Position numbers and translations under genes: made by a program
Notes under the pieces: generated by a model
Seen by the model: only the letters and a program-made list of their open reading frames with translations
Told to the model about the DNA's origin: nothing
Database searches by the model: none
Source of the DNA: Gammaproteobacteria bacterium
GTDB taxonomy: Bacteria; Pseudomonadota; Gammaproteobacteria; Enterobacterales; Alteromonadaceae
NCBI GenBank assembly: GCA_018825965.1
Contig: JAHKAA010000009.1
Location: 1 to 64,000 of the forward strand
Length of the DNA stretch: 64,000 bases
Reading direction: 5' to 3'
Shown: positions 50,339-60,013 of the stretch, in pieces
How positions within the stretch are numbered: position 1 is the stretch's first letter
Layout: the number at the start of each line of letters is the position of its first letter

Positions 50339-51670
50339 TTATAAAATAAAACGGCTTAAATCTTCGTCCTGCACTAAAGCGTCCAGGTGCGAATCTACAT
50401 AAGCTGCATCGATCAAAATTTGTTGACCATCATGATCGGCAGCATCAAAAGAAAGATCTTCCAGTAATTTTTCCATCACAGTGTATAAACGACGGGCGCC
50501 TATATTTTCAGTGCGCTCATTGACCTGCCATGCCGCATTGGCAATACGCTGAATGCCATCTTCGGCAAAACGTATTTGCACACCTTCAGTCGCCAGCATA
50601 GCCACACTTTGTTCGGTTAGCGAAGCTTTAGGTTCGGTCAGAATACGCTCAAAGTCATTGGCTGATAACGCATCCAGTTCTACCCTGATCGGCAAACGGC
50701 CTTGTAACTCTGGCACTAAATCCGACGGTTTTGCCATCTGAAAGGCACCACTGGCAATAAACAAAATATGGTCGGTTTTGACCATGCCATGTTTAGTGGT
50801 CACAGTGCAGCCTTCTATTAATGGCAACAAATCCCGTTGCACCCCTTCACGCGACACATCCGGGCCGCTGGTTTCGCCGCGCTTACAAATTTTGTCGATT
50901 TCATCAATAAAAACAATACCTGTTTGTTCAACGGCTTCCAAAGCTTTTAGTTTCAGCTCTTCCGGATTGACCAGACGGGCGGCTTCTTCTTCCACCAGCT
51001 GTTTAAAGGCATCTTTAATTTTCAGCTTACGGCTTTTTTTCTTGTCTGAACCCAGGTTCTGAAACATAGATTGCAGCTGGGATGTCATTTCTTCCATACC
51101 AGGTGGTGCCATAATTTCCACACCCATCACAGGGGCGGCCAAATCGATTTCAATTTCTTTATCGTCCAGCTGGCCCTCACGTAACTTTTTACGGAAAGTC
51201 TGGCGGGTGCCGCTGTCTGATTCGCTGCTTTCAGCCTTACCCCAGGCATCACGGGCCGGTGGCAACAACGCATCAAGAATACGTTCTTCTGCTGCTTCTT
51301 CAGCGCGGAATTTGTTTTTCGCCACTTCCTGCTCACGGAACATCTTCACTGCGCTGTCGGTTAAATCGCGGATAATGCTTTCCACTTCTTTACCTACATA
51401 ACCCACTTCAGTGAACTTGGTGGCTTCTACTTTAATAAAAGGTGCATTGGCTAATTTAGCCAGGCGACGGGCGATTTCAGTTTTACCTACACCAGTTGGG
51501 CCTATCATCAGAATGTTTTTTGGCGTGATTTCCTGACGTAAAGCCGGGTCCAGCTGCATACGGCGCCATCTGTTACGCAGGGCTATAGCCACTGCTCTTT
51601 TAGCATTGGCCTGACCAATAATATGGCGATCCAGCTCGTGGACTATTTCTCTTGGAGTCATATCAGACAT
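50339..51670 (-). CDS. hslU: ATP-dependent protease ATPase subunit HslU
   Basis: A 443-residue AAA+ unfoldase that feeds substrates to HslV. It begins [20 protein letters not shown] and has Walker [16 protein letters not shown], Walker [12 protein letters not shown] and the pore motif GYVGKEV. The C-terminal tail ends LSRFIL, which inserts into HslV pockets in E. coli. Length matches E. coli HslU (443). It lies 11 bases after hslV. Confidence 0.98.
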   Translation of the reverse strand: MSDMTPREIVHELDRHIIGQANAKRAVAIALRNRWRRMQLDPALRQEITPKNILMIGPTGVGKTEIARRLAKLANAPFIKVEATKFTEVGYVGKEVESIIRDLTDSAVKMFREQEVAKNKFRAEEAAEERILDALLPPARDAWGKAESSESDSGTRQTFRKKLREGQLDDKEIEIDLAAPVMGVEIMAPPGMEEMTSQLQSMFQNLGSDKKKSRKLKIKDAFKQLVEEEAARLVNPEELKLKALEAVEQTGIVFIDEIDKICKRGETSGPDVSREGVQRDLLPLIEGCTVTTKHGMVKTDHILFIASGAFQMAKPSDLVPELQGRLPIRVELDALSANDFERILTEPKASLTEQSVAMLATEGVQIRFAEDGIQRIANAAWQVNERTENIGARRLYTVMEKLLEDLSFDAADHDGQQILIDAAYVDSHLDALVQDEDLSRFIL

Positions 51671-51681
51671 TCAAATTACCC

Positions 51682-52200
51682 TTACAATTCTTCAATGGTC
51701 TGGTGATGGTTGGTATACACACAAATATCACCAGCTATGGTTAAACTTTTTTCTGCAATTTCGCGGGCGCTTAATTCAGTATTGGCCAGAAGTGCAGTGG
51801 CAGCCGCCTGAGCAAAAGGGCCACCGCTGCCAATGGCAATCAAATCATGTTCAGGCTGGATCACATCACCGTTGCCTGTGATGATCAGCGAACAATTGGC
51901 ATCGGCTACAGCTAATAAAGCTTCGAGTTTGCGTAACATGCGGTCGGTGCGCCAGTCTTTGGCTAATTCAACAGCTGCACGCATTAAATGGCCCTGATGC
52001 ATCTCGAGCTTGGCTTCAAAACGTTCAAATAAAGTAAAAGCGTCGGCTGTGCCGCCGGCAAAACCAGCCAGCACTTTGCCATGATATAAACGACGAACTT
52101 TACGGGCATTGCCCTTCATCACAGTGTTGCCAAGCGATACCTGGCCGTCACCTGCAATGGCAACATGGCCGTTGCGGCGTACAGAAACTATAGTGGTCAT
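51682..52200 (-). CDS. hslV: ATP-dependent protease peptidase subunit HslV
   Basis: A 172-residue threonine peptidase forming a dodecamer. After removal of Met the N-terminal Thr ([10 protein letters not shown]) is the nucleophile. Motifs include [14 protein letters not shown] and [14 protein letters not shown] sigma-32-like promoter lies upstream at 52241-52268, as expected for this heat-shock protease. Confidence 0.98.
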   Translation of the reverse strand: MTTIVSVRRNGHVAIAGDGQVSLGNTVMKGNARKVRRLYHGKVLAGFAGGTADAFTLFERFEAKLEMHQGHLMRAAVELAKDWRTDRMLRKLEALLAVADANCSLIITGNGDVIQPEHDLIAIGSGGPFAQAAATALLANTELSAREIAEKSLTIAGDICVYTNHHQTIEEL

Positions 52201-52240
52201 CAGAAGCCCTTTTTGGCTGAGGAAAACGTATTACCAGGGA

Positions 52241-52268
52241 GATAAGGGTGGATATGCAGATTTTCAAT
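52241..52268 (-). promoter_or_regulatory. candidate sigma-32 heat-shock promoter for hslVU
   Basis: On the minus strand TTGAAA (52262-52267) and CCCTTAT (52242-52248) are 13 bases apart, close to the sigma-32 pattern CTTGAAA-N11-16-CCCCAT. It lies 42 bases before the hslV start. Confidence 0.6.
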
Positions 52269-52308
52269 GCCCTTTCTGTTGAAAGCTGTTGCTTTGAGCA
52301 GAAAGGGC
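52269..52308 (-). other. long hairpin between ftsN-like gene and hslV
   Basis: A ten-pair outer stem (GCCCTTTCTG with CAGAAAGGGC) encloses an inner five-pair stem (AAAGC with GCTTT). No T-tract follows on the minus strand, so it is a weak terminator or a processing signal. It sits directly before the sigma-32-like promoter and may separate hslVU from the upstream transcript. Confidence 0.65.
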
Positions 52309-52319
52309 CAAGAGGAGGA

Positions 52320-52847
52320 TCAGAGTGTGGCTATACGGCAATCTGCTACTTTTTGGCGTAATAAACGGCTTCTGTCACTTTCGGCCTGACGTTTGCTGCT
52401 GTAAGGCCCTAAAGTAACCCGAAAAAATACGCCGTTTTTGCCTTCAATACGTCGTACTTCCGAAGGGTAACCAGCAAAGGCTACTTTGGCTTTCATTTGC
52501 TGAGCCGTTTCGTTGGCACGGTAAGTACCACAAAACATTAAAAAGGGCCCTTTGGCTTCCAGTTCTTCCACTGTCACCTGAATTTCTTTGTTTTCCAGCT
52601 CTTCAATATACTGGTAAGGCTCTTTCGCAGGCTTAGGTGGCAAATCGTCTTTTTTGCTGCTGATCACAGGAGTGACTGGATCTGCTACCGGAGTTTTTTG
52701 CGATAAATGGTATAAAAACCAAATAAAACCCAAAACTAAAACACTGACCGTTATCACTAATGGCCAGGGGGAAGGTTTCACTGTTTTGGTGTTTTTTCTG
52801 GGTCTGGGCGCGGCCCGACCTGCTTTGACATAATCTTTTTGTGGCAT
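52320..52847 (-). CDS. ftsN: FtsN-like SPOR-domain cell division protein
   Basis: A 175-residue protein with a short cytoplasmic N-terminus rich in Lys and Arg (MPQKDYVKAGRAAPRPRK), a membrane helix (WPLVITVSVLVLGFIWFLYH) and a C-terminal SPOR domain (FLMFCGTYRANETAQQMKAK, VRRIEGKNGVFFRVTLGPYS). It probably binds denuded glycan at the septum. It is shorter than E. coli FtsN (319) but sits in the standard position between priA and hslV. Confidence 0.86.
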   Translation of the reverse strand: MPQKDYVKAGRAAPRPRKNTKTVKPSPWPLVITVSVLVLGFIWFLYHLSQKTPVADPVTPVISSKKDDLPPKPAKEPYQYIEELENKEIQVTVEELEAKGPFLMFCGTYRANETAQQMKAKVAFAGYPSEVRRIEGKNGVFFRVTLGPYSSKRQAESDRSRLLRQKVADCRIATL

Positions 52848-52912
52848 CTTCACAACTAAGGACAACTGGCCTGATGTCCGCATTCTACTGCAGTTTTGTT
52901 AAAAAGAAATGA

Positions 52913-55084
52913 TTAATTCAGGTCTTGTGGGTCTACATCCAGCTGCCACTTTACCTTACGGCTTAACGACCAGCGGCTGATTTCGGTCAGCACAGAGTCC
53001 AGACTTTGGTGTAATTGTTTCCTGTCTTTGGCAAAAAGCTGAATTTGCCAGCGGTATTTGCCTGCCTTACGTTCCATAGGGCAAGCCAGTGGCCCCAATA
53101 ACTGCACTTGTGGCCAGTTTTTATAATGTTCCGCTACTTTTTGCAGCCATTCTTTACAGAGTTCCAACTGATGGGCTTCTACACGGAATAACGCCAGAAA
53201 CATAAAAGGCGGTAAAAAAGTTTGTTGCCGCTCTTTGAGTGCACTGCGGGCAAAAGAGGCGTAACCATTTTGAATGACATCCTGCAATAAGGCGTGGCCA
53301 GGGTAATGAGTTTGCAGCAGTACTTTGCCCGGTTGTGAGCCACGACCAGCGCGACCCGACACTTGCGTCAACAGTTGGGCCAACTGCTCCGGAGCTCTGA
53401 AATCGTTGCTGTATAAAGCAGAGTCGACATCAATAATCACCACTAAACCCACATTGGGGAAATGATGGCCTTTGGCCAGCATCTGGGTGCCTAAAATAAG
53501 CTGAGGCTCGCCCTGTAGTATCTGCTCCAAAGCCTTCTGTAAACTGCCTTTGCGTCTGATGCTGTCTCTGTCCAACCGGGTGACTGTATGAGTTGGGAAA
53601 AGTTGTTGCAGCTGTTCTTCTAACTGTTCAGTGCCCTGGCCTACAGGTGCTAATTGAGTACTGCCACAACCCCCACATTGATGCGGCACCCCTTTGGTCG
53701 CTCCACAATGGTGGCACACCAACTGGCGGCTTTGTTTATGAAAAGTAGTAAAAGCACTGCATCTGTGGCATTCGGTCATCCAGCCACATTCATGACATAT
53801 CAAAGCTGGCGCAAAACCACGGCGATTTAAAAACAGCAGCACTTGCTGACCGAGTTTTAAATGTTGTTCGATACGCTGACGGGTTAAACCGGCCATGCCA
53901 TGTAACATTTGCTGTTGTTTTAAATCCACCAGCTCCACAGTTGGCATCAACTGGCCAGCGGCACGGTCTGGTAATTCCAGATGAGCAAAGCGGCCTTGCT
54001 GCACATTGGCCAGGCTTTCTAAGCTGGGTGTGGCTGAGCCTAATAAAATAGGGCAAGCCTGAATAGAGGCGCGTTTAATGGCTAAATCACGGGCGTGATA
54101 GCGAAAACCGTCCTGCTGTTTAAAGGAGTTGTCGTGTTCTTCATCGATGATCAATAAATCAAGCTTAAAGAAAGGTAAAAACAAGGCTGATCTGGTGCCT
54201 ATCACTATAGCTAAATCACCGGTCTGGCAGCGTTGCCACACAGTAAAACGCTCCAGGTCTGTCATATTGGAATGCCAGACGCCAACAGGTACGCCAAAAC
54301 GTTGTTCAAATCGGGCTAAAGTTTGTGGTGTTAAACCAATTTCCGGCACTAATACCAGCACCTGCGCGCCTTTTTTCACCACAGGGCTGATGGCTTGCAA
54401 ATAGACTTCGGTTTTGCCCGAACCTGTCACCCCTTCCAGTAAAAAACAGCTAAAACTGCCTAAAGCTTGTTGTACAGCTGTCACAGCCAAAGCCTGTGCA
54501 GGATTTAAAGGCAAAGATTTTTGTTGTTCATCAGCTGTCTGATAAGGGCCATACAAAACTGGTGTTACTTGAGCCCAGCCTTGTTCAACAAAATACTGTA
54601 GCTCTTTGCGCTGAAAATGTTCCAGCAACTGGCTTTCAGTTTGAGGCTGTTGCAGCTGTTGCCACAAAGCCAGTCGTTTTTTCGCTGCTTTAAACTGCTC
54701 AGCAGTTAAATGCTGGCCTGCTTCAGTCAGGCTATAACTATGGCCTTTGACTGGATCGGCATTTTTACCGTCGCGTAATAAAGCGGGCAGGGCACTGGTC
54801 AAAACATCGCCCAAAGGATGATGGTAGTAATCTGCGGCAAAACTTAATAACTGGCGAATAGGGGCAGCTAATACCGGAGTTTGATCCAATACCTGGGTCA
54901 CAGCTTTCAGTTGGGCCGCGTCGTAGCTGTCGCTGGGGTTCAGTTGCCAGACAATACCTATCAGCTCGCGTTTGCCAAAAGGCACTAAAACACGACAACC
55001 CAGGCTTACCTCTTTGTCACAAAGGTAATCAAAATGCACCCGAAGAGGAATGGGCAATGCTACCCGAATCACTATCACAGCCAA
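52913..55084 (-). CDS. priA: primosomal helicase PriA
   Basis: A 723-residue 3'-5' helicase that reloads the replication machinery at stalled forks. Walker A is GVTGSGKTEVYL and the DExH box is IIDEEHDNSFKQQDG. A zinc-binding insert has eight Cys (CHECGWMTECHRCSAF, CHHCGAT, CGGCGS). Helicase motifs VSGRAGRG and DVDSALYSNDFRAPEQ complete the set. It is divergent from rpmE, as in many relatives. Confidence 0.97.
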   Translation of the reverse strand: MAVIVIRVALPIPLRVHFDYLCDKEVSLGCRVLVPFGKRELIGIVWQLNPSDSYDAAQLKAVTQVLDQTPVLAAPIRQLLSFAADYYHHPLGDVLTSALPALLRDGKNADPVKGHSYSLTEAGQHLTAEQFKAAKKRLALWQQLQQPQTESQLLEHFQRKELQYFVEQGWAQVTPVLYGPYQTADEQQKSLPLNPAQALAVTAVQQALGSFSCFLLEGVTGSGKTEVYLQAISPVVKKGAQVLVLVPEIGLTPQTLARFEQRFGVPVGVWHSNMTDLERFTVWQRCQTGDLAIVIGTRSALFLPFFKLDLLIIDEEHDNSFKQQDGFRYHARDLAIKRASIQACPILLGSATPSLESLANVQQGRFAHLELPDRAAGQLMPTVELVDLKQQQMLHGMAGLTRQRIEQHLKLGQQVLLFLNRRGFAPALICHECGWMTECHRCSAFTTFHKQSRQLVCHHCGATKGVPHQCGGCGSTQLAPVGQGTEQLEEQLQQLFPTHTVTRLDRDSIRRKGSLQKALEQILQGEPQLILGTQMLAKGHHFPNVGLVVIIDVDSALYSNDFRAPEQLAQLLTQVSGRAGRGSQPGKVLLQTHYPGHALLQDVIQNGYASFARSALKERQQTFLPPFMFLALFRVEAHQLELCKEWLQKVAEHYKNWPQVQLLGPLACPMERKAGKYRWQIQLFAKDRKQLHQSLDSVLTEISRWSLSRKVKWQLDVDPQDLN

Positions 55085-55271
55085 AATCCACCTGTTTTAT
55101 CAAGTAATTAGTGTAAAGCGCTGGCATAGACAAAGCCATTAAAAATAAATTGGTCAATTTGTTGAAACTTTGAGCCTTAGCAATTAAACTACGCGCCCTA
55201 ATTTAACTGAAATTACGTATGGTGTCTGACAACAGTTGATCAGATAGCGATACGGCCTAACGAGGTAACCC

Positions 55272-55484
55272 ATGAAACCAGGTATCCACCCGGAATACAA
55301 AGAAATCACTGCAACTTGTACTTGCGGTAATGCTTTCAAAACTCACTCTGCACTGTGCAAAGACATCCACCTGGACGTTTGCTCAGCTTGCCACCCATTC
55401 TATACAGGTAAGCAGAAAGTATTAGACGTAGGCGGCCGTGTTGACCGCTTCAAAAAACGTTTCGCAGTACTGGGCGCCAAGTAA
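55272..55484 (+). CDS. rpmE: 50S ribosomal protein L31, zinc form
   Basis: A 70-residue ribosomal protein with the Cys residues of the zinc-binding form ([23 protein letters not shown]). This is the C+ paralogue usually replaced by RpmE2 under zinc limitation. The 187-base leader (55085-55271) has a GAGGTAACCC ribosome site. E. coli L31 controls its own synthesis through its leader; similar control here is possible but I see no clear matching fold. A terminator follows. Confidence 0.97.
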   Translation: MKPGIHPEYKEITATCTCGNAFKTHSALCKDIHLDVCSACHPFYTGKQKVLDVGGRVDRFKKRFAVLGAK

Positions 55485-55499
55485 TTTCAGGCATCAGTC

Positions 55500-55526
55500 A
55501 AAAAAGGCACCTTGGGTGCCTTTTTT
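55500..55526 (+). terminator. terminator of rpmE
   Basis: A twelve-pair stem (AAAAAAGGCACC with GGTGCCTTTTTT, loop TTG) with its own T-tract lies 16 bases after the rpmE stop. Confidence 0.9.
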
Positions 55527-55559
55527 ACATTTTGCTGTCCTGCAAAATGCCCTTCGGGC

Positions 55560-55668
55560 CAGCTAAAGCTGTTAAAAAACAGCAGGACAGCTGTTTTTCA
55601 CAGCTTTAGCTGCCGTAGGCGAACATCATGGACGATGTGAGTGAAAAATTGTTCCAGACGATTTTTTT
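55560..55668 (+). repeat. structured repeat, copy A
   Basis: Three hairpins in a row: AAAAACAGC and GCTGTTTTT around loop AGGACA (55575-55598), CAGCT and AGCTG around TT (55601-55612), and ACATC and GATGT around loop ATGGAC (55623-55638). A fourth terminator-like pair, ATTGT and ACGAT with a T-run, ends the unit. The part 55568-55668 recurs almost exactly at 55735. The wider stretch 55560-55612 is also one long imperfect inverted repeat. Confidence 0.85.
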
Positions 55669-55734
55669 ATGGGCTGCAAAATGTTCCGGCCAGCGGTCAG
55701 AGCCACTGGCGTTCATCCGGGCCATCGTTGCTCC

Positions 55735-55834
55735 GCTGTTAAAAAACAGCAGGACAGCTGTTTTTCACAGCTTTAGCTGCCGTAGGCGAACATCATGGAC
55801 GATGTGAGTGAAAAATCGTTCCAGACGATTTTTT
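55735..55834 (+). repeat. structured repeat, copy B
   Basis: About 100 bases nearly identical to copy A, 167 bases downstream; the one clear difference is C for T within the tail hairpin (AATCGT for AATTGT), which turns a G-T pair into a G-C pair. Hairpins lie at 55742-55765, 55768-55779 and 55790-55805. Confidence 0.88.
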
Positions 55835-55852
55835 GTTGCCTGTAATTCAAGA

Positions 55853-55931
55853 CGGGCGGGGATAAACCCGGCCCCTACGGTATTTTGACTATGACCAGAG
55901 GCATCGTAGGGGCGACCTTTATGGTCGCCCG
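55853..55931. repeat. REP-like palindromic repeats
   Basis: A GC-rich block GGGCGGGG..CCCGGCCCCTAC (from 55853) and a hairpin GGGCGACC-TTTAT-GGTCGCCC (55910-55930) resemble units found again at 61087-61245, the second in inverted orientation. Such dispersed palindromes are common in intergenic DNA. Together with copies A and B they fill most of the 540-base space before the 56026 gene. Confidence 0.7.
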
Positions 55932-55985
55932 CTTTGGGCGCTCTGCCGAGCGGGTAAAAATCAATGCTTTCATAATGCCCCCCAC

Positions 55986-56008
55986 AACTATATATTAAAC
56001 ATATAGTT
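55986..56008 (+). promoter_or_regulatory. inverted repeat before STAND regulator gene
   Basis: AACTATAT (55986-55993) and ATATAGTT (56001-56008) form a perfect eight-base inverted repeat with a seven-base spacer, ending 17 bases before the start codon. It may be an operator for autoregulation by the encoded winged-helix domain. Confidence 0.5.
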
Positions 56009-56025
56009 AACTTAAGGTTGTGGTT

Positions 56026-59000
56026 ATGATCGGTACTTTCTTTTTTGGCGAGTGGCAGGTGGACCCCAGTGCCAATACGCTGAGGCTTGGCAAACAGCTG
56101 ATCCAGCTTGAACCTAAAGCTATGGATGTGCTGGTTTTACTGTGTCAAAAGGCCGGAGAAGTACAGAGTAGTGACGAGATTGTCAGCGCCTGCTGGCCTC
56201 AGACTGAAGTGGGCGATAACCCACTGCATAAAATTATCACGCAAATTCGCAAAGCCCTTGGCGATAGCGCTACCTCCCCTTCTTATATTGAAACCATACG
56301 TAAACGCGGTTACCGCACCTTGGCTCAGGTGACTTTTCCGCTGGGGCAGGAACAAAGTGCGACACCACAAAGCTGGCAGGGCGGTTCGCCTTTTCCTGGC
56401 TTGCAGGCTTACGACGCCCGTTATGCCACAGTGTTTTTTGGCCGTGGCAGCCAAATTGAAACCTTGCTGGAACGTATAGCGCAGCAAGTGCAGTACGGCA
56501 GAGCTTTTTGTTTAGTCTTAGGCCCAAGCGGCAGCGGTAAGTCCTCGTTAATTAATGCTGGTGTTATGCCAAATCTGATGCAAAATAGCGGCTACCATGG
56601 CGTTAAAGTAGAGTCGTACAGCAGCCTGGATTTAGCCGATCTGACACCAGGCCAATTATTGATTCAACTCGCCAGTGCTTTGCTGGATTGGGAAGTAGCG
56701 GACCAACCTGTATTTGACGGCTGCAGTGCTGAACAGCTCGCAGACAAATTACAACATCAGATGGACTGGGTGCTGCAAAGCTGTAAAAAAGCCCTGCACA
56801 ACCAACAGGAAACCAAATCCCGTTTTGCTATTTTTATCGACCGGCTTGAAGTGCTGTTATCTTCGCCGCTGTTTAGTGAAGACGAACGGCTGCTGTTTAT
56901 CGACCGGATGGAACAACTGGCTACTTCAGGTTTAGTCCTGGTATTAAGTGCCTGTCGTAACGAATTTTATCCTTTATTGGTTACTTACCCCAGTTTGATG
57001 GCAGGCAAAGCCCGTGGCGCGCATTTTGACTTAGCACCGCCAGGTAGAGCAGAACTGCTGCAAATGATCCGCCTACCTGCCATAGCCGCCAATTTAAGCT
57101 GGGATTTAGACCCAAACACAGCAGTACCGCTGGATGAGCTGTTATGCAGCGAAGCGGCCAGTAACCCCGATGCTTTACCTATGCTGCAATACACTTTGCA
57201 GGAATTGTATTTACAGCGCAGCGACAGCAATCAGTTGCTGTTTTCTGTGTATAAAAACTTAGGCGGTATTGAAGGTGCTATAGGTAAAAATGCTGAGCAG
57301 GCTATAGCGCAGTTAAGCACAGCAGAAAAAGACAGCTTACCCAGGGTGCTCTCTTTACTGGTGACGTTACGTGAAGACGAACAGTCCATCACCAGCCGCA
57401 CAGCACTCTGGCAACAATTACACAATGACGCTGAACGCGCTTTGGTGCAAGCTATGGTGGAGCATCGCTTATTTGTCTCCCACCTGCACAATGCTGTGCC
57501 TTGTTTTAGCATAGCGCACGAAGCTTTGTTAAGACGCTGGCCAAGAGCGACCGCCTGGATAGCAGAACACCATCAAAGTTTAAGTGTAAAAAGCCGCTTG
57601 CAGCATTTAACCAAACGCTGGCTGGCGGAAGATAAACACAGCGCTTATTTATTGGCCGACGGCAAACCTTTAGCCGAAGCTCAGCAGTTGGCGAAAAATG
57701 GCTTTTTTACCTTGGATGCCAACGAACAAGCTTTTATTTTGGCCTCAGGCCAAAGATCCAAATTAGTACGCACCAGCAGGCGCTTCACCTTTGCTTTGCT
57801 CTGTGTGCTGACTTTTACCGCAGTGCTAATGAGCTTCAGAAGTTTTGAAGCAGAAAAACTGGCTCAGCAAAAACGTTTAGCGGCCGAAAGTTTATTAGGT
57901 TTTATGGTGGGTGATTTTGCCGATAAGTTACGCAGCATAGGCCGGATGGATTTATTGGATGGTATTAGTAATAAAGCGCTGGAGTATTTCAGCGATTTTT
58001 CCAATGCCGACAAGGATCAGTATTTAAGCACTCAGGCCCGTTTGCAGCATGGCCAAACGCTGGAAGCTATGGGCGAAGTAGCTTATTCACGCGACAAAAT
58101 TGATGAAGCTAAAACCGCATTATTTGCAGCCAGAGACAAACTGGCACCTGTACTTGCTGAACAGCCGGATAATTTAGAGCTACTCAAAACCTTAGGCGCC
58201 AATGCCTTTTGGTTAGGTCAAATTCAGTACGATGCCAAAAACTGGCTGGCTGTAAAACCAGAATTTGAGCTGTATTACAGTTATAGCCAGGCTATGTACA
58301 AAATAGCACCCGACAGTGTAGATGCCTTAATGGAGTTATCTTACGCTACTAATTCTTTAGGCTCTTTGGCGATGAATTTGCAAGAGTTTGAGCAAGCTAC
58401 GGCTTTTTTTCAGGAGTCTTTAACGCTAAAACTGCTGGCGCAAAAAACACAGCCCGGCAATACAGCTTTACTGGCCGATATTGCCGATACCCGCTCATGG
58501 CTGGCAGGTGCGGCGTTAAGCGAAGGCGATGTGCAGCAGGCCATTACTATTCACAAGCAAATTCAGGCTGAGTTTGAACAGCGCAGTGTAGAGAATAGAG
58601 TCGATGCTTATGAGATCGAGAAAGTGTTTAGCAGCTATAGGATTTTAGCTTTGGTGTATGACAGCCAGGGTCTGACCCGGCAGGCGTTTAACCAAGCCTA
58701 TCAGGCACATCAACTGCTGATTCAGATGTTAGCGCAGGACCCAGCAAATCAGCAGTGGCGTAATGATTTGTTTTATTTAAAACCACAATTGATGCGGATA
58801 AATTCGTTGCTGCACGACGGCAGAATTACCTATACGCCGGATTCAATAAAACAACAAATTGACCATGAAGCTCTGGATAGTCGCAGTAAGGCCGTCATCA
58901 TTGTTTATTGGTTTAAAGAATCTGTAATGTATTATCAACTTCGCAAGCAGTGGCCACAAAGTGATGTGTTATTGTCACAAGCATTTGCTTATATCAAGGA

Positions 59001-59268
59001 ACTGACACAACTTCAGTCCGATACTTCAAAATTAGTTGTAAATAACGCTGAACTGGAGTTATTGCATGCGGTGCAATTACAGCATAGCGGGCTGCATGCT
59101 CAAAGCCTGGAGGCTTGCCACAGAGCCAAAGGCTTATTGGAACCACTACAGCGCGATAAAAAACCACAGCTGCTGCAGCCTTTTGCGAAAGCGCTTCGTT
59201 GTTTAGGCGAACTGGAACAGCAGCCAGAGCTGCAGCAACTACTGAAAATATCGGCAATACAACTATAA
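56026..59268 (+). CDS. winged-helix/STAND NTPase/TPR membrane regulator
   Basis: A 1080-residue protein. Residues 5-105 are an OmpR/CadC-type winged helix (IQLEPKAMDVLVLLCQKAGE, IRKRGYR). Residues 120-580 match the novel STAND NTPase 1 group: SPFPGLQAYD, FFGRGSQIETLL and Walker A GPSGSGKSS at 166-174; the Walker B area reads FAIFIDRLEVLL. A membrane helix (FALLCVLTFTAVLMSF) lies at about 587-605. The C-terminal 450 residues look like TPR helices and would lie outside the membrane. This suggests a ToxR/CadC-like one-component sensor with an ATP-driven switch. The ATG at 56026 has AAGG eight bases upstream. A DP-EP-like gene follows after 46 bases. Confidence 0.82.
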   Translation: MIGTFFFGEWQVDPSANTLRLGKQLIQLEPKAMDVLVLLCQKAGEVQSSDEIVSACWPQTEVGDNPLHKIITQIRKALGDSATSPSYIETIRKRGYRTLAQVTFPLGQEQSATPQSWQGGSPFPGLQAYDARYATVFFGRGSQIETLLERIAQQVQYGRAFCLVLGPSGSGKSSLINAGVMPNLMQNSGYHGVKVESYSSLDLADLTPGQLLIQLASALLDWEVADQPVFDGCSAEQLADKLQHQMDWVLQSCKKALHNQQETKSRFAIFIDRLEVLLSSPLFSEDERLLFIDRMEQLATSGLVLVLSACRNEFYPLLVTYPSLMAGKARGAHFDLAPPGRAELLQMIRLPAIAANLSWDLDPNTAVPLDELLCSEAASNPDALPMLQYTLQELYLQRSDSNQLLFSVYKNLGGIEGAIGKNAEQAIAQLSTAEKDSLPRVLSLLVTLREDEQSITSRTALWQQLHNDAERALVQAMVEHRLFVSHLHNAVPCFSIAHEALLRRWPRATAWIAEHHQSLSVKSRLQHLTKRWLAEDKHSAYLLADGKPLAEAQQLAKNGFFTLDANEQAFILASGQRSKLVRTSRRFTFALLCVLTFTAVLMSFRSFEAEKLAQQKRLAAESLLGFMVGDFADKLRSIGRMDLLDGISNKALEYFSDFSNADKDQYLSTQARLQHGQTLEAMGEVAYSRDKIDEAKTALFAARDKLAPVLAEQPDNLELLKTLGANAFWLGQIQYDAKNWLAVKPEFELYYSYSQAMYKIAPDSVDALMELSYATNSLGSLAMNLQEFEQATAFFQESLTLKLLAQKTQPGNTALLADIADTRSWLAGAALSEGDVQQAITIHKQIQAEFEQRSVENRVDAYEIEKVFSSYRILALVYDSQGLTRQAFNQAYQAHQLLIQMLAQDPANQQWRNDLFYLKPQLMRINSLLHDGRITYTPDSIKQQIDHEALDSRSKAVIIVYWFKESVMYYQLRKQWPQSDVLLSQAFAYIKELTQLQSDTSKLVVNNAELELLHAVQLQHSGLHAQSLEACHRAKGLLEPLQRDKKPQLLQPFAKALRCLGELEQQPELQQLLKISAIQL

Positions 59269-59314
59269 AATTTCTACCTGTAATTATTCGTTTATTCACT
59301 ATAAGGATACATTT

Positions 59315-59701
59315 ATGACTGCTAATACACAGTTGGTTCAAGGCCCTACCATTAATGTTACTATTACTTTAGATGAAAATAAGGTTCCACATTTTACTTA
59401 TACAAAGGAAGACGGCTCGCCTTCAACAGGTAACGTTGTAGTTCACCGCGGTCAGTTTATTACTTATCAATTAGTTAATTCCGCTGGTTTTTCTTTTGTC
59501 GGTGCCGGTTTTGCAACTCCGTTTGATGGCATTATTGATGCGATGAACGTAAGTGCCGATGGGCAGCAATTGGTTCTGCTGGATGAAAACAACGTATCGG
59601 GTTCAACTGGCTTTCAACTGATTTTTAAAGACACAATAAATTCTTTATTACTATTAAGCCCGGATCCTCAAGTCATTAATAAAGAAAAACCACAAGCTTA
59701 A
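59315..59701 (+). CDS. DP-EP-family-like small protein
   Basis: A 128-residue beta-rich protein without signal peptide. Segments are TINVTITLDENKVPHFTYTK, FSFVGAGFATPFDGIIDAMN and LLLLSPDPQVINKEKPQ. The end recalls the DP-EP family of gammaproteobacteria, whose function is unknown; the family call is from memory. It begins 46 bases after the winged-helix/STAND gene, with AAGGA upstream, and ends at its own terminator, so the two genes form an apparent pair. Confidence 0.65.
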   Translation: MTANTQLVQGPTINVTITLDENKVPHFTYTKEDGSPSTGNVVVHRGQFITYQLVNSAGFSFVGAGFATPFDGIIDAMNVSADGQQLVLLDENNVSGSTGFQLIFKDTINSLLLLSPDPQVINKEKPQA

Positions 59702-60013
59702 GCGCTTTAGTCACAGTACATTATTCGGCCAGCGTTAACTGGCTTATGCAGCTGATACGAAGTGATACAGCATACTGCTGGCATAAAGTAGTGTGGATGC
59801 TGTTACATCCTCCTAAAAAGACCCTGCCGGGTCTTTTTTTCTTGAGATTTGAATTTTGTCAGCAAGCTCTGTGTGCAGTTTATGTGCAGAATGAAAATAT
59901 TTATCCTTTTAAATTCAATATCTTAAATCAGAAGGTTGCCGGAAGGTTTGTTTTTTCCATAAGTTCTAAAGTCAAGCTCAGTAAACGCAGTAATTGCGTC
60001 GGTACAAGGGCTT
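59702..60013. other. 312-base intergenic region
   Basis: This gap contains the terminator at 59815-59840 and then AT-rich sequence before the diguanylate cyclase gene. I see no other gene or motif that I can support. Confidence 0.4.
59815..59840 (+). terminator. terminator of the STAND/DP-EP pair
   Basis: A ten-pair stem (AAAAAGACCC with GGGTCTTTTT, loop TGCC) with a continuous T-tract lies about 115 bases beyond the DP-EP-like stop. Confidence 0.9.
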
